Positions 17,239 through 26,682 are shown, counted from the stretch's first letter. The stretch: 64,000 nucleotides of DNA from Geminocystis herdmanii PCC 6308 (GCF_000332235.1 NZ_CM001775.1:1890230-1954229), one strand, 5' to 3'. Notes: generated from the letters alone by a model not told the origin. Program-made: numbers and translations.

Positions 17239-18384
17239 ATGATCAAAAAACTACAACAATGGCTTAAACAAATTCCCATTCAAGCCTATGATCCTCTTAA
17301 TGATGAGGATGAGAATCACCATGGGAATAATAGCAATAATGGGAAAACATCGCCCCAGAAAACGATGTCTTCTGTAAAGGATAATGATCTGGAGTTTTTA
17401 TTCCATCAATTATTACAAGGCGTAGCGAATGGATGGCAGGAAAATCGCATTGAGCAATTTTTTGAAAAATTAACCCCTAGAATAACGGTGGAAATTTGGT
17501 TAGATTGGTTACAACGTTACCGTAATCAGTTAATGGCTTCTCCTGCTCCTCATTATCATTTTGCAGCTAGAATGATTATTTTGGGGGAAGTAACGGCTTC
17601 TTTGCCTTTTTTGCGTCCTGTAGGAGATTTGGCTTATGAAATTGGTACAGAATTATTAAATCGTCGGGAAAATAATCCGATCGTGGAGTCTTTACGATCG
17701 CGCTTAAATACAGAAAATGAGACGGAAACAGAGAATGAATTAACGGAATCCGCTAGTTCTTTGGGTGATGTGCTTTCTTTACTACAAAATAATCCCGAAT
17801 TTGCGGAAAATACGGCGAAAGAATTAGGTATAAATACTGTTGATCCGGGGATGATTATGGAAAAAATTGTCCAAGAAACGGAGTTAGAATCTAGTCATTT
17901 TCAGGAGTCTGTGTCACCAGAAACGGTTAATGATTTATTTAATTTGGGTTTAGAGAAAGCTGAATTAGGGGATTTAGAGGAAGCGATCGCATTTTGGGAT
18001 CAAGTGTTAAGTGTAGATGAGCAATTTATTCAAGCATGGCATAATCGAGGGAGTGCGTTGGCTTATTTAAACCGTTTTGAGGAAGCTATCCATAGTTTCG
18101 ATCGAGCTATCGCTATTAATGTCAATGACTATCATTCATGGAATAATCGGGGTAATGCGTTATATAGTTTAGGTAAATGGAAAGAGGCAATTATTAGTTG
18201 GGATAGGGTTTTAGGGGTGCAACCTAATTTCTTGTCTGCTTTGTATCATAAGGGTTTAGCTTTGGAAAAATTAGATTTAATTGCTGATGCGGTGGCTTGT
18301 TATGAAAAATGTATATCTATCGATCGTCATCATAGTTTATCTCAAAAAGCGCTCGATCGATGTCAGAATCTTAAAGGTCGGTAG
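17239..18384 (+). CDS. TPR-repeat protein
   Basis: About 381 residues if started at ATG 17239 (MIKKLQQWLKQ); ATG 17194 would add 15 residues. An N-terminal helical region (about 50-150 with WLDWLQRYRNQLM and HFAARMIILGE) is followed by an acidic linker. Three to four tetratricopeptide repeats fill about 235-375: LEEAIAFWDQVLSVD, AWHNRGSALAYLNRFEEAI, SWNNRGNALYSLGKWKEAI and ALYHKGLALEKL. TPRs mediate protein-protein contacts; the partner is unknown. It ends only 12 bp before the AAA ATPase gene and may share its transcript. Confidence 0.8.
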   Translation: MIKKLQQWLKQIPIQAYDPLNDEDENHHGNNSNNGKTSPQKTMSSVKDNDLEFLFHQLLQGVANGWQENRIEQFFEKLTPRITVEIWLDWLQRYRNQLMASPAPHYHFAARMIILGEVTASLPFLRPVGDLAYEIGTELLNRRENNPIVESLRSRLNTENETETENELTESASSLGDVLSLLQNNPEFAENTAKELGINTVDPGMIMEKIVQETELESSHFQESVSPETVNDLFNLGLEKAELGDLEEAIAFWDQVLSVDEQFIQAWHNRGSALAYLNRFEEAIHSFDRAIAINVNDYHSWNNRGNALYSLGKWKEAIISWDRVLGVQPNFLSALYHKGLALEKLDLIADAVACYEKCISIDRHHSLSQKALDRCQNLKGR

Positions 18385-18396
18385 TATATTTAATAA

Positions 18397-19467
18397 ATGT
18401 TAAGTAAATTTGGGATTAAAAATTATCGTTGTTTTGATGAATTAAACCTAGAAAATATTGCTAGATTAAATTTAATTGGAGGCATGAATAATGTCGGTAA
18501 AACTTCATTATTGGAAGCAATATTTTTATATTTAGGTGCTAATGTACCCGATTTAGCTTTAAGAGTAAATATGTATCGTGGTATGGAGCAGTTTAATCAT
18601 AGTCTTGATTCTTTATGGGGCTGGTTATTTACTAATAAATCTATTAATAATATCATTCAACTAACAGGAATTAATGAAGAAGGAATAAAAGAAATTGTCG
18701 AAATACAATTAACTCATTCTGACAATTTAAAACTATCATCATCGGAAGATATTAACGGTTCAAATGCTCAATCTTTTAGCTCTTTAACCACTGAATTAAT
18801 ACCAAATGAATTAAATTTTATTTATCAAAAAAATAACCAAAAATTTATTTCTAGTTTAACTTTAACTTCTAATGGTTTAATCGGAAAAAGAGAACAAATT
18901 ACCTTAATACAAGGGGTTTTTATTACTTCTACAATTCGTTCTACAAGAGAAGATGTTGAAAGATTTAGCAACTTAGAAAAAGTAAATCGTCAAGGAGAAA
19001 TTGTCGATACTTTAAAATTATTAGAACCAAGATTACAACGATTAGCTATATTAATTCAAGGAGGATTTCCTGTGATTGCAGGAGATATTGGTATCGGAGA
19101 ATTAATTCCTATGGCGTATATGGGAGAGGGAATATGTCGTTTATTATCAATAATATTAGCTATAGCTACTACTAAAAATGGCATAGTTTTAATCGATGAA
19201 ATTGAAAATGGATTACATTATTCAAAAATTGTGGAAATTTGGAAAGCAATAGATTTAATTTCTCATAAAATGAATACTCAAATATTTGCTACTACTCACA
19301 GTATGGAATGTATAGAATCTGCTCATAAAGCCTTTAATGAATTATCTGAATATAATTTTAGTTATTATCGTTTGGAAAGAAAAAAAGACAGTAATAAAAT
19401 TAAAGTTTTAACCTATAACAAAAATACCATAAATACTTCGATCGATCTAAATTTAGAGATGCGTTAA
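18397..19467 (+). CDS. OLD-like AAA/ABC-type ATPase (AAA_15/AAA_21)
   Basis: A 356-residue ATPase. IKNYRCFDELNLENIARLNL is the typical RecF/OLD-like opening, followed by the Walker A GGMNNVGKTSLLEA (about residues 28-41). A signature-like GEGICRLLSIILAIATTKNG precedes Walker B GIVLIDEIENGLHYSK (about 265-280), with the switch histidine in IFATTHSMECIES. Its stop overlaps the ATG of the next gene (TAATG), so it is translationally coupled to the DUF3226 protein. In known defence systems such as Gabija, PARIS and OLD nucleases, this ATPase type works with a TOPRIM domain. The same role here is inferred. Confidence 0.88.
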   Translation: MLSKFGIKNYRCFDELNLENIARLNLIGGMNNVGKTSLLEAIFLYLGANVPDLALRVNMYRGMEQFNHSLDSLWGWLFTNKSINNIIQLTGINEEGIKEIVEIQLTHSDNLKLSSSEDINGSNAQSFSSLTTELIPNELNFIYQKNNQKFISSLTLTSNGLIGKREQITLIQGVFITSTIRSTREDVERFSNLEKVNRQGEIVDTLKLLEPRLQRLAILIQGGFPVIAGDIGIGELIPMAYMGEGICRLLSIILAIATTKNGIVLIDEIENGLHYSKIVEIWKAIDLISHKMNTQIFATTHSMECIESAHKAFNELSEYNFSYYRLERKKDSNKIKVLTYNKNTINTSIDLNLEMR

Positions 19468-20084
19468 TGATTAAACTAACCAAGATTACTCAACAAAAAT
19501 TATTAATAGGAGAAGGTAAAGCAGAAGAAGTTTTTTTTGGTGAATTAATAAATATTCTGAATCTGAATAATGAGATTTTAATTACTTCCTATGGAGGAAA
19601 AGATAATCTTAGTAACTTTTTGGAAACTTTACCATTAATACCGGGTTTTGATGAGTTAAAATCTTTGGGAATAACTAGATATGCTGATAATTCAATTCAT
19701 AGTGCATTTCAAAGTGTTAATAGTATTTTAAATAAACATAAATTACCTATGCCTAAAAGTTTAGATAATTTGATAGCTAAAAATAATCATATTAAGATTA
19801 GTTTATTTTTTTTACCTGATAATAAAAATTCAGGAATGTTAGAAGATTTATTGCTTAATTCTATAGAAAATGATTCAATAATCGATTGTATAGATAGTTA
19901 TTTTGAATGTGTCAAAAATCAAACAGGAAAACAACCAAAAAATATGGCAAAAGCAAAAATACACGCTTGGTTAGCAAGTCAAAAAAATCCTGATAAAAGT
20001 TTAATTGATGCAACAAAAGCTCGTTATTGGGATTATAATAATTTTGCTTTTTATAATCTTCAACAATTTATTTTGTCATTATAA
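19467..20084 (+). CDS. DUF3226 (TOPRIM-like) partner of the ATPase
   Basis: A 205-residue protein of the DUF3226 type. KLLIGEGKAEEVFFGELI carries the TOPRIM-like first glutamate, YGGKDNLSNFLETLPLIPGF follows, then ITRYADNSIHSAFQSV. Family features continue in ISLFFLPDNKNSGMLEDLLL, CIDSYFECVK, KAKIHAWLAS and ARYWDYNNFAFYNLQQFI. As I recall, the second acidic cluster in the family reads R-D-A-D, while here it is R-Y-A-D, so one expected metal ligand is replaced by Tyr. Overlaps the ATPase gene by one base. Likely a nuclease-like or effector subunit, but activity cannot be assumed. Confidence 0.82.
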   Translation: MIKLTKITQQKLLIGEGKAEEVFFGELINILNLNNEILITSYGGKDNLSNFLETLPLIPGFDELKSLGITRYADNSIHSAFQSVNSILNKHKLPMPKSLDNLIAKNNHIKISLFFLPDNKNSGMLEDLLLNSIENDSIIDCIDSYFECVKNQTGKQPKNMAKAKIHAWLASQKNPDKSLIDATKARYWDYNNFAFYNLQQFILSL

Positions 20085-20235
20085 TATTTTACTGTTTCGA
20101 TCGCCAATTTATATAGTTATTTAAAAATTCGAGAAAATTAGATTTTTCTTGTTGAGTTTTTATCAATAGATTTTCTAATATTTCTCATTTTGTTTCTTAA
20201 TATCCCTAAAATTATCGATACATAACGAGATTTTT

Positions 20236-22866
20236 CTATACTCCTGAATCTTTATCAAATACCAATCGATCGTCCTTTAGTGTTACCATTACTTTATCCC
20301 CTTCGGTGAAAGTATTTTCAAGAATTTTCGTGGCAAGGGGGTTTTCTAATTCCCTTTGAATAGCCCGTTTTAATGGACGTGCACCGTAAGTAGGATCATA
20401 ACCCACATCCACAATATAGTCTTGTGCTTCGGGTGTGAGTTCGATCGAAATATTTTGTTCTGCTAGTAGTTTTTCTAACCTGACAAGCTGTAAAGTGACA
20501 ATTTCCCGTAACTCCTCTTTCTTGAGTCCATGAAAAATGATTAAGTCATCGATACGATTGAGAAATTCAGGGCGAAAATGCTTGTTTAACGCCACTAAAA
20601 CCTTCTCTTTCATGGCTTCATAGTTTTTATCATCCCCTGCCAACTTCAAAATATACTCACCGCCAAGGTTAGAAGTCATGACAATAATGGTATTGCGAAA
20701 ATCCACCGTGCGCCCTTGACTGTCAGTAATTCTACCATCGTCTAACACTTGCAGAAGAATGTTAAACACGTCACGATGTGCTTTTTCTACCTCGTCAAGT
20801 AAGACAACGGAATAGGGGCGACGGCGTATAGCTTCCGATAATTGCCCTCCTTCTTCGTAACCTACATAACCGGGGGGCGCACCAATTAATCTTGATACTG
20901 CGTGTTTTTCCATGTACTCAGACATATCTATTCTGATCATAGCGTCTTCGGAGTCGAACAAAAAGGCGGCTAAAGCCCTTGCTAATTCGGTTTTTCCGAC
21001 ACCTGTAGGACCCATAAACAGGAATGAACCGATGGGACGACTAGGGTCTTTCATTCCCGCTCTAGCACGGCGTATGGCGGCAGAAACGATGGCTACGGCT
21101 TCATTTTGTCCGATAACTCGATCGTGCAGATGAGATTCTAATTGTAATAATTTTTGGCGCTCGGTTTCCAAAAGACGGTTAACGGGGATTCCCGTCCATC
21201 CTGCCACAATTTCCGCAATATCTGACTCTGTGACATCTTCCCTCAGCATGGCGTTTTCCTGAGATTGAATTTCGAGCAATTTCCCTTCTTTACTCTCAAT
21301 ATCTTGCTGTAATGTCTCTAATTTGCCATATTTTAACTGTGCCGCCGTGTTTAAATCGTATGCTCTTTCAGCCTGTTCAACTTGCAATCTTAGCTCTTTT
21401 TCTTCCTCTTTTAAGGCGTGAATTTCGTCTAATAATTCTTTTTCAATCAGCCATTGAGAGGATAATTCCCGTTGTTTGATTTGTAAATCGTCAATTTCTG
21501 CGGTGATGCGCTCTAAATTATCCTGCGCAGATTTATCATTTTTTTCCTCTCCTTGTAATGATAACTGCTCCATCTGCAATTGCATCAAACGTCGATCGAG
21601 TACTTCCAATTCAACGGGTTTCGAGGTGATTTCCATTTTCAACTTAGCGGCGGCTTCATCCACTAAATCAATGGCTTTGTCAGGTAAAAATCGCCCCGTA
21701 ATATAACGATGAGATAAAGTTGCCGCCGCAATCAAAGCAGAATCCGTAATTTTCACCCCGTGATGAACTTCGTAACGCTCCTTTAAACCCCGTAAAATGG
21801 AGATGGTATCCTCAACGCTAGGCTCTTTGATATACACTTGTTGGAAACGTCTTTCAAGAGCAGGGTCTTTTTCGATGTGTTTACGGTATTCATCAAGGGT
21901 ACTCGCCCCGATACAACGCAATTCACCCCTTGCCAATAAAGGTTTAAGCAGGTTTCCTGCATCCATTGCGCCTCCTTCCCTTGAACCTGCACCCACTACG
22001 GTATGAAGTTCATCGATAAATAAAATTATCTGTCCATCGGAATTTATCACCTCTTTTAATACCGATCGAAGTCTCTCCTCAAATTGTCCTCGATATTTAG
22101 CACCAGCGATTAAACTACCCATATCAAGGGAAATTAATTGACGATTTTTCAAAGATTCTGGCACATCTCCGTTAACAATTCTTTGGGCTAAACCTTCTGC
22201 GATCGCAGTTTTACCCACCCCTGGCTCACCAATTAACACGGGGTTATTTTTCGATCGTCTTGACAATACTTGAATAACACGTCTTACCTCATCATCCCTA
22301 CCGATAACAGGATCAAGTTTGCCCTCTTTGGCTTCTTCCGTCAAATCTCGCCCAAATTTGGTTAAAGGAGGCTCTTTTTCGATAGTTTCTTCAGGCTCAC
22401 TGGTTTGGGCTTCTTCTTTCTCAATTTTGAGTTTAAAATCTTTAATTTTAATTTGAAAATCTTGAGGATCAATATTGAAACTTTTAAGAGTTTTTTTGCC
22501 TATACGTTGATCATCAGAAAAGGCGACTAATAAATGAGAAATGCCGATAAATTCATCCTGCCAACTTTCTCGACAAATTTCCGCCCTATCCAACATGGAA
22601 TCTAAACTACGTCCTAAGTATAACTGATTGACGCTAAACATTCTCGGTTGACGGGTGGCAAATGTCTGTAATTGCTTATTTAAAAGGTTTATATCAATAT
22701 TGGCTTGACTAAAAATTTTTGTGGCGATCGTATTTTCTTCTAATAAGGCTAGTATTAAATGTTCTACTTCTAAGTTTTGGTTTTTTAACTCTTTACAAAT
22801 ATCTTGCGATCGCACTACGGCATCCCAAGCAATTTCAGTAAACTTATTCGGATCGGTTGGTTGCAT
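20236..22866 (-). CDS. clpB: ClpB disaggregase chaperone
   Basis: ClpB is a hexameric cytoplasmic AAA+ chaperone that rescues aggregated proteins with DnaK/DnaJ. The 876-residue product is full length: a Clp N-domain (about 1-150, [17 protein letters not shown]), AAA1 with [13 protein letters not shown] (about 205-215) and [13 protein letters not shown], a middle coiled-coil domain (about 400-530), AAA2 with [13 protein letters not shown] (about 613-625) and [11 protein letters not shown], and a C-terminal small domain. The middle domain distinguishes it from ClpC. No CIRCE-like inverted repeat was seen upstream. Confidence 0.96.
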   Translation of the reverse strand: MQPTDPNKFTEIAWDAVVRSQDICKELKNQNLEVEHLILALLEENTIATKIFSQANIDINLLNKQLQTFATRQPRMFSVNQLYLGRSLDSMLDRAEICRESWQDEFIGISHLLVAFSDDQRIGKKTLKSFNIDPQDFQIKIKDFKLKIEKEEAQTSEPEETIEKEPPLTKFGRDLTEEAKEGKLDPVIGRDDEVRRVIQVLSRRSKNNPVLIGEPGVGKTAIAEGLAQRIVNGDVPESLKNRQLISLDMGSLIAGAKYRGQFEERLRSVLKEVINSDGQIILFIDELHTVVGAGSREGGAMDAGNLLKPLLARGELRCIGASTLDEYRKHIEKDPALERRFQQVYIKEPSVEDTISILRGLKERYEVHHGVKITDSALIAAATLSHRYITGRFLPDKAIDLVDEAAAKLKMEITSKPVELEVLDRRLMQLQMEQLSLQGEEKNDKSAQDNLERITAEIDDLQIKQRELSSQWLIEKELLDEIHALKEEEKELRLQVEQAERAYDLNTAAQLKYGKLETLQQDIESKEGKLLEIQSQENAMLREDVTESDIAEIVAGWTGIPVNRLLETERQKLLQLESHLHDRVIGQNEAVAIVSAAIRRARAGMKDPSRPIGSFLFMGPTGVGKTELARALAAFLFDSEDAMIRIDMSEYMEKHAVSRLIGAPPGYVGYEEGGQLSEAIRRRPYSVVLLDEVEKAHRDVFNILLQVLDDGRITDSQGRTVDFRNTIIVMTSNLGGEYILKLAGDDKNYEAMKEKVLVALNKHFRPEFLNRIDDLIIFHGLKKEELREIVTLQLVRLEKLLAEQNISIELTPEAQDYIVDVGYDPTYGARPLKRAIQRELENPLATKILENTFTEGDKVMVTLKDDRLVFDKDSGV

Positions 22867-22931
22867 TTTATCTCATCTATTAGTTATCTCATCTTAATTA
22901 TTAATCTTTTTTAACAAAATGTCATTAATTA

Positions 22932-23118
22932 GGGTTTGCTGAAAAAGTCTTTTGATGGGGATAGGTGTCAGGTGTCAGGTATCAGGTATCAGGTTAAAGA
23001 ATGAAAAATAAAGGTTTTCAGATTATACAAAGTACAGGGGAAAACCTTATTACTTCAAAAAAATAAGGTTAAAAATGCTTGATTTTCTCGTAAAAATTGC
23101 TAAAACTGTTCTGCTTTT
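22932..23118. mobile_element. MITE-like element, truncated copy in opposite orientation (family 1)
   Basis: It begins AGGGTTTGCTGAAAAAGTCT, then TTGATGGGG and a heptamer tract (GGTGTCAGGTGTCAGG...), and continues with AAATAAGGTTAAAAATGC and TTGATTTTCTCGTAAAAATT. These are the reverse complement of the inner blocks of the copy at 15385-15633. The distal end is missing; the sequence runs into a gene fragment at 23119. Confidence 0.7.
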
Positions 23119-23184
23119 GAAAAGGGAAATCAAGAAGTAAAAGAAGGCAAAGTTAAAAACTGGCGAGACATTAGAAAGTTATAA
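23119..23184 (+). pseudogene. C-terminal remnant of an unidentified gene
   Basis: An open frame that reads EKGNQEVKEGKVKNWRDIRK and ends L-stop at 23182-23184. It looks like a natural protein tail (x-V-x-E-G-K-V-x-x-W-x-D-I, as in small antitoxins). No start is present and it directly abuts the truncated MITE, which may have replaced the 5' part. Confidence 0.35.
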
Positions 23185-23195
23185 TATAGCTCTAG

Positions 23196-23417
23196 TTATA
23201 ACTCAAATTCTTTTCTAGGTATTTGAGATTGACGAATAATAGATTGAAGTGTGCCTATTTTAATCGTGTCATGATTCGGTATTGGAACAGTTATAGTACC
23301 ATTTTCTACGGTTTTTTGCATTATGATATGACTGCCTTTCTGACGTATTTGCTGAAATCCATATTTTGCCAAAATTCGACAGACTTCTTTCCCCGAAAGT
23401 ATGCGTAATTTACCCAA
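23196..23417 (-). CDS. hicA: HicA-family mRNA interferase toxin
   Basis: A 73-residue HicA protein starting at TTG 23417 (MGKLRILSGKEVCRILAKYG), chosen because GGAGG lies 6 nt upstream and the family starts there. The dsRBD-like fold signature is intact: FQQIRQKGSHIIMQK with the catalytic His in G-S-H, then VPIPNHDTIKIGTLQSIIRQ. HicA binds and degrades mRNA on ribosomes when unneutralised. It overlaps the end of the HicB gene by 8 bp. Confidence 0.92.
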   Translation of the reverse strand: MGKLRILSGKEVCRILAKYGFQQIRQKGSHIIMQKTVENGTITVPIPNHDTIKIGTLQSIIRQSQIPRKEFEL

Positions 23418-23634
23418 CAGCAACCTCCAAACGAGTTATATAAATCTCATTATGTAATCTTGTTTCTATTTCTTGAGAAGATGCGGTTTCAAAGAATAAT
23501 TCTAAGGCTTCTTTAAGGTTATTTCTAGCTTCTTCAATGGTATCACCTTGACTAGCAATATCTAATTCAGGGCAAAGGGATACATAACCATCTCCCTCTT
23601 TTTCAATAATTGCTGTTAGTTGTTGATATTTCAT
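23410..23634 (-). CDS. hicB: HicB-family antitoxin
   Basis: A 74-residue partial-RNase-H-fold antitoxin: LTAIIEKEGDGYVSLCPELD, then IASQGDTIEEARNNLKEALELFFE. This is the HicB core (E-x-E-x-x-G-Y-V-A-x-C-P-E-L, G-D-T-x-E-E-A-x-x-N-L-x-E-A). The C-terminus lacks a full ribbon-helix-helix or HTH domain. The gene precedes hicA, the antitoxin-first order. Confidence 0.9.
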   Translation of the reverse strand: MKYQQLTAIIEKEGDGYVSLCPELDIASQGDTIEEARNNLKEALELFFETASSQEIETRLHNEIYITRLEVAVG

Positions 23635-23718
23635 CCTTTCGTATTGAATTGCTTAATTTATCCTAATGATAAGCTATTTTAGGTTCGATCGAAATATGCT
23701 ATCGTAAAGATACGAATG

Positions 23719-23810
23719 TCAAATTAATGTATTAAGAATATCTTGTTTTGTTACGTTTTTATGACGAGCAACGCTATTCAGAATAGAGTTTAAAGTCTTG
23801 GTATTTTCAT
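23719..23810 (-). pseudogene. hicA toxin remnant with internal deletion
   Basis: Overlapping the TGA of the second hicB (ATGA, 23807-23810) is an ATG opening MKIPRL then stop. In the neighbouring frame the sequence continues TKTLNSILNSVARHKNVTKQ DILNTLI-stop, ending at 23719. M-K-I-P-R is a common HicA start and K-T/I-x-T-L-x-S-I-L is the HicA C-terminus, so the middle (including the G-S-H active site) has been deleted and the frame lost. The preserved 4-bp overlap shows that an intact hicBA operon existed here. Confidence 0.65.
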
Positions 23811-24019
23811 TGAATAACTAGAGTTTCATTTTTAACTAAATGTAATTTTACAATGGGAATAAATGTTTTATCGAAGTAAAAAGCCTTCACTGCTTCTGTA
23901 ATATTTTCCTTTAATTCTTCCCAACTATCTCCTTCGGTGAAAATATCTTCACTCAGACATTCTGCAATAAATCCACCGTCATCTTCTTGATTGATTTCAA
24001 ATACGATCGTCTCTCTCAT
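23807..24019 (-). CDS. HicB-like antitoxin without a working toxin
   Basis: A 70-residue HicB/UPF0150-type protein: VFEINQEDDGGFIAECLSED, then FTEGDSWEELKENITEAVKA. The core E-x-x-G-G-F-x-A-E-C and G-D-x-x-E-E-L-x-x-N-x-x-E-A are intact. Its toxin gene, directly coupled by ATGA, is destroyed (23719-23810), so this is an orphan that may persist by neutral drift or act on another HicA, for example the one at 23196-23417. Confidence 0.82.
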   Translation of the reverse strand: MRETIVFEINQEDDGGFIAECLSEDIFTEGDSWEELKENITEAVKAFYFDKTFIPIVKLHLVKNETLVIQ

Positions 24020-24129
24020 GGTTAATTATTTTCCATCATTGATTGACATTGTAACTATTATTTAACTATATTTAATTTTTATTCTGATCATAATAACTTA
24101 TTTCATACAAAAAAGTTAATGAAAGCTAA

Positions 24130-24198
24130 TTTGTCTGTGGTTTGCCAATAAATATAGTCATTCCAAGCATTTTCTGCCCATGAGAGTTCGATCGTGAA
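24130..24198 (-). pseudogene. YoeB-type toxin N-terminal fragment
   Basis: On the minus strand the sequence reads IELSWAENAWNDYIYWQTTD, then K and unrelated residues. This matches the start of Txe/YoeB mRNA interferases (W-x-E-x-A/S-W-x-D-Y-x-Y-W-Q-x-x-D-K). The rest of the toxin and its RelB/YefM-type antitoxin are absent. A HIP1 site lies in the upstream flank. Confidence 0.6.
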
Positions 24199-24251
24199 AC
24201 GGCACTGTGCGATCGCACTGAAAAGTTTAAAACGATCGAATTAACCCTTAC

Positions 24252-25340
24252 TTAATGCACGATCGCACCATCTTTAATTAACTGTTTTTTTGTATCTTCA
24301 TCTAAACCTGAATTAGAGGAAAAAATCGCTTTTTTAACAATAGTTTGACCTAAGCTAGTATTTTGTAAATTAGTATTAGTTAAATTAGCATAGCTAAGAT
24401 TCGCACCAATAGCATTAGCTAGGGCTAAACTAGCATTTTGTAAACTAGCATTTTGTAAATTTGCACCCTCTAAATATGCTCCACTTAAATCCGCACCATT
24501 GAGCTTAATATGGTTTAAATTAGCTTCACTAAAATCCGTATCTGTTAAGTCTGCACCTCTTAAATTACCATAAGAAAAATTACTACTACTTAAATTTAAA
24601 CCACTTAAATTAACTCCTGTTAAATCTCCTCCTGCAAAATCAGTTAAGGGATTTAATCCTGCTATTTCCGCTAATTCTGTAAAATTATCTTTTTGACTTC
24701 GATAAATAAATTGAATAATTTTTTTCAATGATTTACTATCTTCTACCAAAATATTGTCTTTATTTTCATGACATAAACTAGGAGAATTTATTCCGTCTTG
24801 AGATTGAAAAATCGTTTTACTGATATAAGGTTTTAAGTAAATTTTTTCAATAAATTCCGCTAATTTTCTCTCTAAAACTGCGTGTTTATTAGGAGTAATA
24901 TCATGAAGCCATAATCCTTCAATATCTGTTAAAAAAATATCTGCTTTTTTTGCAATAATTTGGGCGGTTAATTCATGGGGTGAATCTTTAACTTCCACTA
25001 CCCCTAATTTAACATTGGATAAATTATCTTGAAGAAATTTTTGCTCTGGTGTGTGCTTAATTATCCATGTAGGTTGTGCTGAAAAAACTGAGTCAACTAA
25101 TTTAATTAAAGGGGAATTTATTTGACTTTTTTCGACTAATGTGATATTATTTAATTCTAAAATTAATAAGCTCGATCGAAGGCTAAATTTAACTTTTCCT
25201 TCTAAGATTTCCTCTTCTTGTTGACTGAATTTAAGATTAAGATATAACTCAAATTGATTGCTAGTATTTTCTTTAGGAATAACGCTTAATTCCATTAAAA
25301 CGCAATCGGGACATTGATTGTGGGATTCTAATAATTGCAT
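24252..25340 (-). CDS. Pentapeptide-repeat protein
   Basis: A 362-residue protein. Residues about 1-225 form a non-repeat domain with CPDCVLMELSVIP near the N-terminus and a strand-rich part typical of uncharacterised cyanobacterial proteins. Residues about 235-345 consist of A(D/N)LXX repeats: GGDLTGVNLSGLNLSSSNFS, GADLTDTDFSEANLN, GADLSGAYLEGANLQNASLQ and ANLSYANLTNTNLQ. They form a right-handed quadrilateral beta-helix. Function is unknown. Monocistronic. Confidence 0.85.
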   Translation of the reverse strand: MQLLESHNQCPDCVLMELSVIPKENTSNQFELYLNLKFSQQEEEILEGKVKFSLRSSLLILELNNITLVEKSQINSPLIKLVDSVFSAQPTWIIKHTPEQKFLQDNLSNVKLGVVEVKDSPHELTAQIIAKKADIFLTDIEGLWLHDITPNKHAVLERKLAEFIEKIYLKPYISKTIFQSQDGINSPSLCHENKDNILVEDSKSLKKIIQFIYRSQKDNFTELAEIAGLNPLTDFAGGDLTGVNLSGLNLSSSNFSYGNLRGADLTDTDFSEANLNHIKLNGADLSGAYLEGANLQNASLQNASLALANAIGANLSYANLTNTNLQNTSLGQTIVKKAIFSSNSGLDEDTKKQLIKDGAIVH

Positions 25341-25650
25341 GAAAACTATTTAAAATAAAAGATAAAATTAATCTAGTGAATTTGTGATTATTGATTAGGA
25401 TTTGTTGAATAAGGATAAAAAATAAGGTTGAATAAATACTATGTTAGTAAAAAAAAGAATTGTGACTAAGTACTTTAATCTATAAGTATTTTAGCTAAAA
25501 CCTATCAATCTCTTATTATCAAACTATAGAATATCATCTCAGGGTATGATAGTTAAGGCAAAATCTCTAAAATGTTATCCATTCCATCCGGATAAGATTA
25601 GGGGAAAAATGCTTAATATTATCTTATCAAACCTTCTCAAATCATAGAAA
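25341..25650. other. Intergenic region upstream of pyrB and the pentapeptide gene
   Basis: Divergent promoter region, AT-rich. A weak copy of the MITE end (GGATTTGTTGAATAAGG with AAATAAGGTT, about 25396-25432) is visible. No gene recognised; no clear PyrR or attenuator structure was seen. Confidence 0.5.
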
Positions 25651-26640
25651 ATGACTGCTACATCTTGGACACGAAAACATATTATATCCTTAGAAGACTT
25701 TTCGATCGAGGAGTATAACACCGTTTTAACTACCGCTTCTAGTTTTAAAGATGTTTTACAGAGTCGCACAAAAAAAGTTCCCGCATTACAAGGGCAAGTT
25801 GTAGCTAATATGTTTTTTGAACCTTCTACTCGCACTCGTAGTAGTTTTGAACTAGCCGCCAAAAGACTCTCCGCAGATATATTAAACTTTGCGCCCAGCA
25901 CTTCATCTTTAACCAAAGGAGAGACAATTTTAGATACAGCCAAAACCTATCTGGCAATGGGAGCGAATATCATGGTAATTCGTCATAGTCAATCAGGAGT
26001 GCCCTTAAATATTGCCTTAGAAATGGATAGATTGCAGTCTGGGGTAAGCATTTTCAACGGCGGTGACGGTTTACATCAACACCCCTCCCAAGGATTACTA
26101 GATTTGTTTACCATTTGCTCATCTTTAGAGAGTAAAAACCCTCAAATTTCCTTATTAAAAGACAAAAAAATCGCCATTGTCGGGGATATTCTTCATTCTA
26201 GGGTAGCTCGTTCTAATATCAACAGTTTACTCGCTAGTGGTGCGCAAGTTCATTTAGCTTCTTCTCCCACTCTGTTACCCTCCCTATTTGCTGATATTGT
26301 TGAGGATAAATATAAGGATAGATTATTTTTGCATTGGCACTTAAAACCAGCTTTAGAAAATGCCGATTTTGTCATGACTTTAAGATTACAGAAAGAACGC
26401 ATGACAGATTATTTATTACCCAGTCTTAGAGAGTATCATCAATTGTTCGGAATTACCCTCGATCGATTACAATGGTGTAAACCAGAAGTTAAAGTATTAC
26501 ATCCCGGACCTGTAAATAGAGGAGTTGAGATAAGTTCAGAATTAATGGATGATCCTAACTATAGCTTAATTTCCGATCAAGTCACCAATGGAGTTGCCGT
26601 GCGCATGGCGTTATTATACCTCATCGGCAACTCAAAATAG
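25651..26640 (+). CDS. pyrB: Aspartate carbamoyltransferase catalytic chain
   Basis: PyrB condenses carbamoyl phosphate with aspartate in pyrimidine synthesis. The 329-residue product has the carbamoyl-phosphate motif [15 protein letters not shown] (S-T-R-T-R), [13 protein letters not shown], the [10 protein letters not shown] segment (H-x-x-x-G-x-P), [17 protein letters not shown], the aspartate-side [10 protein letters not shown], and [11 protein letters not shown]. All catalytic motifs are present and the length is normal. Stands alone; the heptamer arrays follow its 3' end. Confidence 0.97.
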   Translation: MTATSWTRKHIISLEDFSIEEYNTVLTTASSFKDVLQSRTKKVPALQGQVVANMFFEPSTRTRSSFELAAKRLSADILNFAPSTSSLTKGETILDTAKTYLAMGANIMVIRHSQSGVPLNIALEMDRLQSGVSIFNGGDGLHQHPSQGLLDLFTICSSLESKNPQISLLKDKKIAIVGDILHSRVARSNINSLLASGAQVHLASSPTLLPSLFADIVEDKYKDRLFLHWHLKPALENADFVMTLRLQKERMTDYLLPSLREYHQLFGITLDRLQWCKPEVKVLHPGPVNRGVEISSELMDDPNYSLISDQVTNGVAVRMALLYLIGNSK

Positions 26641-26682
26641 TTTTTTGGTGAAGTTAGAAGACTCTTAAGACTAGAAGATAAT

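Noticed and set aside
20089-20187. Minus-strand open stretch ending FLEFLNNYINWRSKQ-stop, possible gene remnant
   Set aside because: Only about 30 codons, no start, and no family recognised; not enough to list as a pseudogene.
22867-22931. CIRCE operator before clpB
   Set aside because: No TTAGCACTC-N9-GAGTGCTAA inverted repeat is present.
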